A stretch of 64,000 nt of DNA from Eulemur rufifrons (lineage: Eukaryota > Chordata > Mammalia > Primates > Lemuridae): positions 225,402,843 to 225,466,842 of the forward strand of contig NC_090989.1 in NCBI RefSeq assembly GCF_041146395.1, in the 5' to 3' direction. The translations under genes were made by a program, and so were the position numbers. Positions 46,785 to 57,965 of this stretch are shown here, piece by piece (within the stretch, counting starts at the first letter, position 1; every line of letters begins with the position of its first letter). Under the pieces are notes generated by a model. That model had not been told where the DNA came from and did no database searches. It worked only from the letters and a program-made list of their open reading frames with translations.

Positions 46785-47035
46785 GCAAAATAATGGTTCC
46801 TCCAAAGATATTCATGACCTGATCCTTGGAACTTGTGAATATGGTTACCTGAAATGGCAAAAGGGATTTCGCCAATGAGATTAAGTTAGATTATTTTGTA
46901 TTGCCTGAGTGGGCCCAATCTAATTACATGGGTCAATGTAGCATTTCTAACTTACAGAACTATAAGATCATCAATTTGTATTGTTTGAAGCCATAAAATA
47001 TGTGTTTATTTGGTATAGCAATAATAAAAATATGT
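46785..47035 (+). mobile_element. MLT1-like LTR with internal deletion
   Basis: The 5' half (taggcaaaataatggttcctcc, gacctgatccttggaacttgtgaatatggttac, gtgggcccaatctaattac) joins straight to the 3' end (acttacagaactataagatc, ttgtattgtttgaagcc, ttggtatagcaataa). The middle of the LTR is lost. Confidence 0.65.
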
Positions 47036-47339
47036 ACTATTTCCCTAAAATGCTCTTAAATTTAAATTTAAATTATGGAGAAAGAGATAGAATAAAGAAG
47101 GCATAGGAGACTGGAAATGCTCATGAATATGTTCTTAGAAATTCAGCAAAGGACTTTATGTCCTAAAATGAGAAGAAGAGTTATCTCAGAGATATACTGA
47201 CGTCAGGATCCAAGAGGAGGTCAGTATCCTAGTCAGAAATTGAAACTAATGGTCTTTACAGGAAAAGTTCCACCTCCATATGCACTTTGGAGGCTGAAAA
47301 GCCTTGTGTAGAGGCTGATGGTTAGATTTGGGATCAGTT

Positions 47340-47545
47340 GTTTAGAGCCTAGGACTTAATGCTTGGGGTCAATACTGGTAACATTATTTATTAATTCTAT
47401 TGTATGGATTTTGGAAAACTCCAAACTCTAAGCATCAGTTTCTTCACCGGTCAAAAGATAATATTAAACATGCTATACTAGTGGGAATGTCACGAGACAC
47501 ATATGAAGCCTTGGCACAATTCTGTGCACAGATTAAGTATTAAAT
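47340..47545 (+). mobile_element. MIR SINE, diverged
   Basis: tggattttggaaaactccaaactctaagcatcagtttcttcaccgg, gggaatgtcacgagac and cacagattaagtattaaataa follow the MIR order. Confidence 0.5.
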
Positions 47546-47548
47546 AAC
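47545..47548. repeat. 4-bp target-site duplication (left) of the solo LTR
   Basis: taac, repeated at 48142-48145. Confidence 0.85.
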
Positions 47549-48141
47549 TGTCAGGTTTCAGTCTGAAATATCAGTTCTTGGTGCGTCCATGGCCGAAGAA
47601 TGACCAGACATGCCAAAGTTGGGCAAGCATGAAAATGAGGTTTATTGAGGAAAGAAAAAGATAAGATTGTGGGGCAAGAGCAAGATACAGGTTTACAGAT
47701 CATGGTACATAGGCCACAGATGACAAACTGGTCCATAGTCGCAGCAAAGGGAGAGCAGAAGGAAGGGTGCAAAAGAGAGAGGTTGGCTATTGTCTGCATC
47801 TTATTTTATAGTGCCTGGATAGGGACCTCCCTCATGGTTCAGAGGTCACCATGGAACCACTTTGATTGGACAGTTCGGAGTCACATGACCTGAGCCTTAA
47901 TTACGCATGTGAGTTCTAGGTCACTTTCTGAACTCTATGGTACCCATGCAGCTTGGCCTGTGGGCTAGAGAGTCCTCTGCATTCTTTTGCAGCTGGTGCA
48001 CCAAGTTCTGATTGGCAGATTCATAGAGTATTCCCTCCTCCCCCAGATGTGGAGAATTAGGTTGGGGCAGGACCAAGTTGGGGGCAATAGCACCCACTTT
48101 CATCCCTAGGAGACCCAGAATCCCTCGCCATCTACTTAACA
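47549..48141 (-). mobile_element. solo ERV LTR (class I-like), intact ends
   Basis: On the minus strand this 593-bp element starts tgttaagtagatggcg and ends gaaacctgaca, so it has canonical TG...CA termini. A perfect 4-bp duplication (taac) flanks it, the size typical of gammaretrovirus-like ERVs. It has a TATA-type box ctataaaataag in the middle, followed by a polyadenylation signal AATAAA (in cctcaataaacctc) and then a U5-like end. No ERV internal sequence adjoins it, so it is a solo LTR left by LTR-LTR recombination. I could not name the subfamily. Its preserved ends and motifs make it younger-looking than the MLT1/MLT2 copies nearby. Known LTRs of this layout can act as promoters; whether this one does is unknown. 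Confidence 0.9.
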
Positions 48142-48145
48142 TAAC
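48142..48145. repeat. 4-bp target-site duplication (right) of the solo LTR
   Basis: taac, partner of 47545-47548. Confidence 0.85.
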
Positions 48146-48224
48146 CACTAGCCATTTTTATTATTCTTACTAGAAAAGATATTCCTAGACTTCAGCAAAC
48201 TAAAATAGAATAGTACCAGGGGAT

Positions 48225-48350
48225 TAATTTATTTGATCAATCAAAAATTTTACTATGTATCAGATACCATAGCAGGCACTTGGGTTATAGCAATGAATAA
48301 AACATAGTCTTCCCCCTCCCTAAGTTTAGAGTCTCCTAAACAAGAGTAAT
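48225..48350 (-). mobile_element. L2 LINE 3' fragment, antisense
   Basis: actatgtatcagataccatagcaggcac, then aatgaataaaacatagtcttcccc, then aagtttagagtctcctaaac follows the antisense L2 3' region. Confidence 0.55.
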
Positions 48351-49049
48351 TTTAAAAATTGGGTTGATTTAATGTTTTCTGTCAGTGACAAGGTAACTAA
48401 GTGATGAAAATATAAACTTTTGATTTACTTAAGAGCATGTAGTCTGTCATTATAGTCATAATATATGATCATTATAATAAAAATTATACATAAATATTTA
48501 TTGAGCATCCATATTATAATACTCAGAAAGTGACAGCAGAATGTCATTGAATAATGTCAAAAAGACAATTGGGAAATCATGACGTTAATAGGCTATTTGA
48601 AGATGTGCTCTATTTTGTTACTGTGATTTCCATGGGCCCATGTTCATTATTAGAAGTAAGTCTGCATCAAAATTCAGCAGTTGTTAAAGATTCAATTTGA
48701 TAAAAGAAAAAAAAAATTAGTTCACTCAATCAGTACATTGGTGAAGTGGTTTATATTGGGAGAAAGGATGATTTAAATTTCCTTAAACAGTGTATGAAGA
48801 ATAAAAGTTCTCATTTTGGAGTTCTGCTGTAGAAGGAAGAGAGGATTATCAAGACCAAACAAGACAAGAGAGGGCCTGGAAGCAAGAAATTCTATATCTA
48901 CCCTACTTAGGGCCAGCACCAGCCCATGCAGGGGAAAGGAACAGAGTTATAGCTTCCTGAGAGCTGGTTAGTTGTCATAAAGCTGGAGTTATCACAATCA
49001 TTGTCCCAATATAGCCTAGAATAGTCATAGCGAATGTTGCTTGTATACT
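48351..49049. other. unique spacer, nothing recognised
   Basis: A short L2/MIR-like phrase (aaatatttattgagcatcc) occurs at about 48492. Nothing else is supported. Confidence 0.45.
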
Positions 49050-49295
49050 ACTTAAAATTTTTTTAATCTTTGTCTATAAAGGCATAAAATGATATCTCAG
49101 TGTACTCTTCATTTGCATTTCCCATATCACTAATGAGATTAAACATGTTTTCATATGTTTCTTGGCCATGTAATTTCCTTTTCTCTGAAATGTCTATTCA
49201 TGCATGTACCTAACTTCTGCCCATTTTTCTATTGGGCTATTTGGGATCTCCTTTTTGATTTGTAGGAAGTTTATATCACCTTGATATTTAATTGC
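49050..49295 (-). mobile_element. L1M ORF2 end fragment, antisense
   Basis: atctcagtgtactcttcatttgcatttccc, atgagattaaacatgttttcatatg, ttctgcccatttttctattgg: antisense L1M. Confidence 0.65.
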
Positions 49296-49297
49296 TA

Positions 49298-49478
49298 TAG
49301 TGAGTTGAATGGTGGTCCTCAAAATGTATGCCCACCTGGAATCTATGAATATAACTGTATTTTAAAAAAAGGATCTTTGCAGATATAATTAAGTGAAAGA
49401 TCTTGAAATGAGATCATCCTGGATTAGTTTACCTAATCCTAAATCCAATGACACATCCATAAAATAAACATTATATAG
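49298..49478 (+). mobile_element. MLT1-like LTR, 5' part
   Basis: tagtgagttgaatggtggtcc, ggatctttgcagatataattaag, gagatcatcctggattag and ctaaatccaatgacaca: the 5' half of a MaLR-type LTR. It stops at the L1 start near 49480. I did not find its 3' half beyond the L1. Confidence 0.7.
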
Positions 49479-49479
49479 G

Positions 49480-51520
49480 AAGATCTAACCAGGGAAATTA
49501 GGTAAGAGAAAGAAATAACAGGTATTCAGATTGGAAAGGAAAAATTAAAGCTATTTCTATTTATAGATGACATAATCCCTTATATCTCTAAAATACTATT
49601 AGAGATAATAAACAGGTTTGGCAGAGTTGCAGTATACAAGAACAATATATAAAAATCAGTGTATTTATGTACAGTAGTAATAAATAATTCAAAATGAAAT
49701 TAAGAAAACAATTCCATTTACAATATTATCAAAACAATAAAATACTTAGGAATAAATTTAACCAAGGAGATACAAGACTTGTACACCAAAAACTTCGAAA
49801 CAATGTCAAAAGAAATTTTAAAAAGACCTAAATAAATGAAAGGACATTTGTGATCATGGATTGGAAAACTTAATATTGTTAAGATAGCAATACTTCCCAA
49901 AGTGATCTACAGATTCAATGTGATTTTTATAAAAATCCCAACATCTTTTTTTAGCAAAAATGGAAAATTCTGATTGTAGAACTCAAATAGAATTGCAATG
50001 GCCCCCAAATGGTCAAAACAACTTAGAAAAATAAGAACAAAGTTGGAAGACTCACACTTCCCAATTTCAAAACTTATTACAAAGCCAAAGCAATCAAAAC
50101 AGTGTGGTACTGGCATGAGAATAGATATTTATACCAAAAGAATAAAATTGAGAGTCCAGAAATAAACTAATACATCTATAGCAAATGTATTTTCAACATA
50201 GGTACCAAACCCATTCAGTGGGAATAAAATAGTGTTTTCAAAAAATGATGGTATGACAACTGGATATCCACATGCAAAATAATGAACTTGAATCTCTACC
50301 TCACACCATAAGCAAAACAAAACAAAACAAAAACAGCTCAAAATAGATCAGAAAGCTAAATGTAAAAGCTAAGACTATAAAACTATAAAAAGAAAACACC
50401 AGGGTAAATCTTTATGACTCTGGATTTGGCAATTTTTTTTTTTTTTTTAAGATTACACTAAAACCATAAGCAACAAAAGAAAAAGATAAATTGGACTTCG
50501 TAAAAATTAAAAATTTTATGTATCAAAGGGCACTATCAAGAAAGTTGAAAGTTAAAAGACAACCTAATACAATGGAAGAAAATTTGCAAATCATAATACC
50601 TGATAAGGGCATAAAATCCAGAATATATAAAGAACTCTTAAACATCAATAATAAAACCACAAATAATCCAATTAAAAACAGGAAAAGCATATGGATAGAC
50701 ATTTCCACAGGAAGATATACAAATGCCCAACAAGCACATGAAAAGATGCTCGACATTATTGGCCATCGAGGAAATGAAAATCAAAACTGCTGTGAGATAC
50801 CACTTCACACTCAATAGACTGGCTAAAATAAAATGATAGATATTGACAAGTGTTGGCAGGGATATGGAGAAGTTGTATTATAACTCTCATACATTGCTGG
50901 TGAGAATGTAAAATAGTGCAGTAGCTTTGGAAAACAGTTTGGCAATTCCTCAAGAAGTTAAACATAACATTACCACATGACCCAGCAATTTTACTCCTAA
51001 GTATGTGAGAATTGAAAATAAATGTTCAAACAAAAGCTTGTTATACACATGTTCATAGCAGTATTATTCATAATAGCCAGAAAGTGGGAACAAGTTGAAT
51101 ATCCATCAGCTGATGAATGGAGAAATAAAAAGTGGTATATCTGTGCAATGGAATATTATTCAGCTATAAAAGAAATGAAGTATTGAGACAGGCCACACAT
51201 AGATAAACTGTGAAAACATCATGCTAAATGAACAAAACCAGTCACAAAAGACCACATATTGACCTTCCATTTATATGAAAGGTCAAGCATAGGCAAATCC
51301 ATACAGACAAAAAGCAGATTAGTAGTTGCCAGGGGGTAGGTGGAGGGGAGAAGAAGGGTGATGCCATAATGGGTATAGGGTATCTTTTGGGGAGATGAAA
51401 ATGTTCTGGAATTAAATCGTGGTGATGGGTGTACAACTAAAAGTCACTGCATTGTACACTTTAAAATGGTTAAAATTATTAATTTCATATTGTGTGAAAT
51501 CTACCTCAATTAAAAAGAAA
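49480..51520 (+). mobile_element. L1M, ORF2 C-terminal region and 3' UTR
   Basis: A 2-kb sense L1. Landmarks: gtaagagaaagaaataacagg, tagatgacataatcccttatatc, aattcaaaatgaaattaagaaaacaattcc, aaagccaaagcaatcaaaacagtgtggtactggcatgag, tggatagacatttccacagg, gaatgtaaaatagtgcagtagc, ataatagccagaaagtggg, and a 3' UTR with tcactgcattgtacactttaaaatgg. The open frame 50491-50817 is a surviving piece of ORF2. The rest carries many stops. A 16-base poly-T is inserted at 50433-50448. Confidence 0.9.
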
Positions 51521-52799
51521 AGGAAAGAAATAAAAATGTTATTCTACAGTTTAGCTTCCCAAGCAACTAGAAAAGGAAAAGAGCATGCAGAAGTTCGTGG
51601 GTAAACTGATGTGTCCAACCTGGAGCAGGCACACAGTGTCAATTCATACATTATTAGCTACAGTTACCAGCCCTGGTCACGTGGCTGCACCTCAGGGCAA
51701 GGCAGGCTGGGATATATATAGTCTAGCTTTGTGCCCACTTTCAAAAAGAGGAAGTGGACTTTGCTAAGAAGCCAGTGGTCTTTGCACAACTACAGAAATA
51801 GAATCTTTGGGAATGGGCTCAGGAATCTGCTAAAGAAACTTCCCAGATTATTTTCGTACCTACTGATGTTTGATAGCCACTATTCTAGACACCCAGGACC
51901 AACAATTCTCTGTCTCTGCCATTCTCTTTGTAGTTTTCCATTAATAGGTAGGAAAGTAAGTCAGAAGTACAAAAGGAGTTTTGAGGGAAAGGAAGTTGTC
52001 CTCTAATTCAAACATTAGAAGTCACAAGTTTGAACATGTTGGGTTTCTACACCAAACCAATGATGTGAAAGAAAAAAGTCAACAGTCTCTTTTATTCACA
52101 GAAGAGCACAAAATAAAGAATTGAAATTGTAATAGTTAAGGACTAGTCCCAAGGTACACAAGTGTACTTTAAATCCATATTTCTTCTTTTAATGATGTGA
52201 ATAGATATTTTAATATGAACAAAACAATATTATTTTAATGAGTGGTACATAAGCATGAACAGAAATGCATGATATTTCTCTTCATGTGCTATGCCTATAG
52301 CCAGTAAACCTACCTGTTAAAATACAAATTCATAACCCAGTCGATGTTCCTTGTCTACTTTTTGGTTTTCCTTATTTCAAAGAAATGAAGTAGAAATAAA
52401 TTATTTTTACACAGCTTAAATGAGAGATAATGACAGTTATACCACTAAAACAGAGATCTAATCAAGTCACTACTAAAAACAATACAAACAATAACAGAAT
52501 CCAAAAACAATCAAAAAAATTTGATAAGCATCTAGATGGCCAAAAACAAAGGTATGTTCCAAAATATTCACATGAGAAAGGGTAAAATCGACCTTTGTGG
52601 GGGAGGTAGACATGAGTTAGGATGAAGTCTAAGAGAAAAGAATTAATTGCAAATCTATAGAAGAGCTGCATCAGTTAACTTCCAGTTCCCATTCTACCTC
52701 AATGTTTTCATCGACTACCTCAGGCAATGGTTTTCTTCTAGGGAGAGAAAAACATGCAAATAGAAGGAGGGAATGAACACAGACACGCACAGAGAATCT
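51521..52799. other. mostly unique spacer
   Basis: About 51600-51790 (cctggtcacgtggctgcacc, ggcaggctgggatatatatag, aaaaagaggaagtggac) may be an old unassigned repeat. No gene is supported. Confidence 0.4.
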
Positions 52800-52945
52800 A
52801 TGAAAGAAACTTAAATACTATATCAACTACTCACAGCTAACATCATACTTGATGGAAAACTAAATGCTTTCCTCCTAAAATCAGGCATAAAACAAAGATG
52901 CCCACTCTTACCCTATCTCTTCAGCATTGTGCTGGAGGTTCCCTG
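52800..52945 (+). mobile_element. L1 ORF2 fragment
   Basis: ctcacagctaacatcatacttgatgg, gctttcctcctaaaatcaggc, caaagatgcccactcttaccc, cagcattgtgctggaggttcc: a short ORF2 reverse-transcriptase segment. Confidence 0.8.
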
Positions 52946-52984
52946 ACATAGGTGTATTCATCTTCTTATGCTTAGGACACAGCA

Positions 52985-53165
52985 CCCAGCTCTGCACTCA
53001 GTAAACACTGACTAACCTGTCAGACCTGGAAGGATCCTTCCAGATCAGCCTCTAACCCACTCATTTCACAGATGAGTTCATGGAGTTCCAGAGTGAAGGA
53101 ACTTGCCTGAGGACTCACAGCTAATTGATGATGTTGCTGGGCTCTGACACCAGTAAAGTGCTCTC
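52985..53165 (-). mobile_element. MIR-like SINE, antisense
   Basis: ctaacccactcatttcacagatgag, gaaggaacttgcctgaggactcacagctaattg: antisense MIR core. It contains an 18-bp perfect palindrome at 53026-53043. Confidence 0.6.
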
Positions 53166-53774
53166 TGCTCATTCTCGCGCTATCTTGTGTGCTTACAAAT
53201 TCGGAGACTCATTTTTCTCTTCCCGGACAAAAACTCTGTTAAGCCTAGTGCAATGATTAAGTGAAGGCAAGAAAGAGTCGCTCTTTCTCTGAGCAAATAG
53301 GGATGATGTGAAATTGCCTGGGGCAGGATTTCTGTAGGCTGCTGTTCCTGCCGCGGGAACTGCAGGGAACCACCAGGAAGCCGCTGCCAGGTGCCACATC
53401 TCACCCCAGAATGCCTCCCTCTGCAGCCCCATAAATCTCTGCAGAGGGTGCGCCAGACTGGACTGATGTGTGCTTTTTTGTGAGTTATAACCAATTGAAC
53501 ATAGCATATGTGTTTCACACACGTTCTGGGACCTGAAATTTGTCCAAATTCATCAGATTCTGAGACTGAGACAGAGTTTGTGACCCAGAGATAAGAATCT
53601 GGAGAGCTTTTGGAATACCTAATCCCCTCTACATTTTGATCTCCCCTATTTTTTGAAACAGTGGGCTTTTTGTCACTTTGTTGTTTAATTTTGAATGGAC
53701 ACTTCTGATACTTGTGATGGGAAGGGCAAAATAGAGTTAAAAGAACCCTGATTGGTTAAGAAAGTTCCCACTCT
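53166..53774. other. unique sequence with a locally raised CpG content
   Basis: 53170-53460 has CpGs in ctcgcgct, attcggag, cccggac, gagtcgctc, gccgcggg, gccgctg and gtgcgcc, unusual for this AT-rich window. Two overlapping minus-strand frames (112 and 109 codons, 53180-53522) cover it, but neither shows a domain. Confidence 0.5.
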
Positions 53775-53855
53775 TCTAACATGTTGTGCAGCTGCAAGCA
53801 AGTAATTTAACCTTTCTGATCATCAGTTTTCTCATAGAAGTCTATGGTTTCTAAG
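53775..53855 (+). mobile_element. MIR core fragment
   Basis: gcagctgcaagcaagtaatttaacctttctgatcatcagttttctcat. Confidence 0.55.
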
Positions 53856-54059
53856 ATTTCTTCCGTGTGAACATTTTATATGTCTAAATCTCCCCCACCA
53901 CGTATTGAAAGGATTCTTCAGGAAGCGTGTCTGCCCAACCTTTGTGATACTCACATATTCCTATGGCTGACATTTGTGCCATCTCCCTCTGTTTGACACA
54001 GAAGGGGAGGAAGGAAAACACAAGATTGGCATCTGTTCTGTAACAGGAGATTTCATGAC

Positions 54060-54262
54060 ATAGAAGAAACAGATGGAGATTTAAATCTTAACTCTGCCAG
54101 TAACATTCTATGTAGCTGTAGCTTCATTATATAGTAAATATAGAATGTACTTAGCACAGTGAATTATATTTATAATTATTAAATTTCAGTATATATTAAT
54201 TCTATGTAATGCACCCAGCACAGTGCCTGGCATACAGTAGGTGCTTACTACATACTAACTGC
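54060..54262 (+). mobile_element. MIR SINE with a low-complexity interruption
   Basis: gagatttaaatcttaactctgcc at the start, and cccagcacagtgcctggcatacagtaggtgcttactac at the end. Confidence 0.6.
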
Positions 54263-55997
54263 TCATCTCTCTCTGCTTGTTGTTTCCGCTCCTCAGTAGG
54301 AATTCCAAGTGGATAGGTAGCAGCTGCCTGTCTATGCTGCTTTTGGAAGGACCTGGAGCTTCTCCAGTGCTTTTGTCTGAGCTCCCCTGGCGTCCCATCT
54401 CCTTGGGTCAGCCTCCTTTGCTTGCAGAGAGCTAACCTAAAATCAGACCTCAGTGTCTCTGGAAAGTCTATTTTTGTAATCAAGGGATGATCACTCCTGA
54501 CATTGTTTAGTGATTATTTCAAGCTGGATATTAGAAACAGGCCAACTGGAGGATGGCTGGTACTTTGGATGTGAGATATCTAGCGTAAAAGATTATCTAG
54601 AAATGCCAGGTCAATTCAGAGCTTTTAATTCCCAAAACGTGGGTACTGTGGAGAAGCTAGCAGTTTGCAAATATTTCTATGGGTCCCCGTCACTGCAATG
54701 GGAATTAGGTGTTCTACTGAGAATTGGGTCTTTTGCCCCTTGCTCTAGCTCTTTCTGTTTTCAAATTTTTGATACACTCTCCATCCTGCCCAGTAGTCAA
54801 TATTTGCCTGGAATTCTGCTTCTAAGAAGCTTTTCTCCTTTTTAAAGCAATTCTTATTCCGATCAAACACATAGCTTTGTTGCCTTAGCTCTGATATTAC
54901 TCAGTGTTGTGGTAACACAATCACTTCCTGTGCTGCTTGGAGATACTGTGCTCAGTAACAGGCTCATGAGCACTAAGATGCCTCAACTCTCACTCTGTAT
55001 TAAAATAATCTGACCTTGTTCACAGAGTCCTAGGCATCTAGGAAGGCAAATGGGATGGGAAATTCTTCATCCTCAAATTCATGCAAACCCTTCTCTGGCA
55101 GGTAATTCTTTACCCTACAAATTATCCATTTACCTGGTAAATTCAAGGGGCCGAGTAACACAGTGAAAAAGCTCAGCATTTGGCAGTTTTATTTTGGCCT
55201 TTACAATGTCCTGCCTCCCATACGGATGTGACTATTTCACCAAAAAGTGATTTTATCCTTGGTTGTTATAAGCTTTCCAGGCAATTTCCCAAGAAAATAT
55301 TTAACTGAGGGAAGGATATTATAAAATAGATTGGAACTTCCTATCCCAAAGGCAGCTGGGAAATGTACATTTCTAGCCAAAATGTTTTCTGGGAGAGATG
55401 TTTAAACAAAAATGTAAAATTGGTGTTAAAATTACTCTCTCCTTTCCCTCTTTCCTTATCCCTTCATTCTTATAGATTTCTGGGAAGAGGAAAAGAAAAT
55501 TTTGCAATATAATATGTTTGTCTCCTGTCTTGCTATATTTGAACATATATAACAGATTTCAGTTCCTCCAGATGTTAATGTATTGGCTTATTTTTTATTA
55601 TGACAACAGAATTTTTTGTATTTTTGTAGACTTATATAAGATATCCTATTGTTTGTGCTTATTAAATGCTGTGCATAAAAGAAAAAATTCCTATTTCATA
55701 TTTGATTGATTTGATGATCTCAGTAAGTACACCCTACAGCAGTCCGGTTTTCTCCTTTGATGAGGGAAGGACAGTCCTCTTTCCAAGGCAGAGCCTGAGG
55801 CCAGGAAAATGGCATGTGAAAGCCAGTCTTTGTGGCTGCCTCTGGCTCTAAAGCAGCAATTCATAGCCACCTCACTCCTCCTGAAACACTGTGCTTGGCA
55901 ACTTAGGAACACTGCAAAACAGCTAGAGGAATTTGTTCAATAGATAACAGATCTTAATGAAATCATTTTTGTTTTAAATATATATTCACATTTACAC
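54263..55997. other. unique spacer, nothing recognised
   Basis: Frames at 54202-54483 (minus, 93 codons) and 54510-54845 (plus, 111 codons) have no recognised domain or splice-site support. No repeats were named. Confidence 0.5.
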
Positions 55998-56025
55998 ATG
56001 CACACACACACACACACACGCACAC
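55998..56025. repeat. (CA)n microsatellite
   Basis: About 13 CA units with one CG change. Confidence 0.9.
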
Positions 56026-56029
56026 TTCT

Positions 56030-56435
56030 TAGGTGAAGTTTCCCCAGAAGTATACCCTGACACATGGATTTGGGATGAATATTTATTAATATTTAGTTGG
56101 TGATCCCAGACAGCACTGGTATGAAATCAGCACCAAGCATGTGAATGAACAGGCTAGTGCTGGGAAAACTAGAACTCAATACTGTTAGGGAAGGTATTGT
56201 AGATTCAGTTGTCCCACGAGAGGTGTGGAAAAGGCAGGGTATTTATCCACCAACTCTCAATTGCCCTTGGTTGAGGGGTCCGCCTCTGGGGGTCATTAAA
56301 CCTCTGGTACTTGCAGCCTGCCCTGCGTCTGCCTGACATGTTCTCTTATGCAGAGTTGCAGGTGCTACAATAAGATGCTACCCATGTGTCCTGGAGTGGT
56401 GAATGCCAGTGGCCATACCTGGATACTGAGAACAC
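56030..56435 (-). mobile_element. LTR-like repeat, probably ERVL class
   Basis: gtttccccagaagtataccctgac, aatatttattaatatttagttgg (antisense poly-A signal region), ggtgatcccagacagcac, ttgcagcctgccctgcgtctgcc, tgcagagttgcaggtgc and gtcctggagtggtgaatgccagtggcc follow a known eutherian LTR consensus. The name is not certain. Layout resembles the ERVL LTR at 3170-3620. Confidence 0.4.
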
Positions 56436-57839
56436 CTGGTACACGTGCCTCTAATGCTTTGGGGAAAGGAAGTCGAAATGGGAGTGAGGGGTAGCTGTGA
56501 GTTGTGAAGTCAGATAAATGCTCCAACAAGATGGACAGGATTCCTCTCTCCTTTTCATTTTAATTGTACAATTATTTACACAGCCCTCTAGGAGTCAAAA
56601 ATCACTTTTAAATTCAGCTAAAATGAGAAGCATTTTCCTTTGTGGATACTCTTGTCCTTCTCTAACTTTCCTGTTTTCTCCCATCCCTTACTGGCTAATG
56701 GAATGCCCTGCACATGAGAGGGACACAGTAATTTCCTTTTCTACAGATCCTCTCTTATTTCACAATGCTAACCTTCTAACTTCCAAATGTAGCCTGCACT
56801 TCAGGCCTCCAGCTCTCCTCTGCCTCCCAGTATTTTATAGAATTAGGTCTAACTACTAATTTCATAAATTAGGCTTTAATGATTCTAAAGAAGTCACCTG
56901 TCTTGGCCAATGTGAGTAGGCAAGTGTCTTATTTTCCAATCATCTTTCAACTCTAGCTTGTCACTTCTAGTTCTTACTTGTTTAACTACAGCAAGTTGTC
57001 TGCCTCGTAAATCTTAATAAAGTCCCATCAGGCTTGACTGTCCTAAGCATTCAGTTCTGCCTTACCTCTGAGGGTGACTGGGATCCGGCTCCCATCCCCA
57101 TCCTGTGACTCCTCGCTACTCTCTTAGGGGACCAGCTTTTGGCCAGCATTGCCACCTCCATCCTCATCATTCACAGGGCTTCTGACTTGAATACAGATAT
57201 TAGCTTAAACATAAAGGGTATATTCAGTACTGGTGAGAAGATTTCTGTTTCCTCAAGTACTATGAAATGAAGCAGAGTCTTTCATTCTAAGAGAAACAAT
57301 AATCTTAGTTTCATCTCATCTATGGAGCCAGACAACGGTAATGGATAATTCTTCTATGTCTAAATTCCCTAGTGATTGAAAACTTAAATTTAGATCCTAA
57401 GATTTTTTTTCCCACTATAGCAAATACCTTACAGTTAGTCTTCAATCTGTGATAGAAAGAGTGGAAAACTGAAATAGGAGCCCGCAGTCCCAAATCCACA
57501 ATTTCAGGATTTCCCCAACCCCTTCGCTGGCTGGCTTGTAGCCGAATCAGTGGCACCACAGCAAACAAACAACACCTAAAACGATTTATTGCTTTAGGGA
57601 TGGGGGATTATCTTTTATGTTGTCACAGCCATGCCTGGTCAGGGCTGAGTGTTTCGCCTGCCAGAGATGAGAACTCCTATTAATGATGAGTGGTGAAGAA
57701 AAGAGAGTCCTGAAAAGTCCATGGACTGTTTGAGATGTCCTTGTGGGTCATCAGCACTTGAGAGACCAGAGACTACGTGTGAAGAGACTCTTTCTAATTC
57801 TAGGAATAATTAGTCATGTAAACATGAACAAAGGGTGTG
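56436..57839. other. unique spacer, nothing recognised
   Basis: The plus frame 56518-56859 (113 codons) shows no domain and no strong splice context. Confidence 0.5.
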
Positions 57840-57965
57840 TTTGTTGGTTTCCTCGACTGTAAAATAGAAACAAATACTGCCCTATTCACGCAAAAAGAGC
57901 TTAAAGAGAATAAAATAATATAGGCGAAAGCTTTATTTTGTAATCACAAAGAGTGACAATTATTA
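57840..57965 (+). mobile_element. MIR fragment, diverged
   Basis: gtttcctcgactgtaaaatag, ctgccctattcacgc and gagaataaaataatataggcgaaagc. Confidence 0.4.

Noticed and set aside
50433..50448. Poly-T as the tail of a separate antisense retroposon inside the L1
   Set aside because: L1 sequence continues on both sides without an inserted body, so it is better seen as expansion of a short T run.
53180..53522. Two overlapping minus frames of 109 and 112 codons
   Set aside because: Different frames of the same DNA, no domain in either. The CpG content is noted instead as a separate finding.
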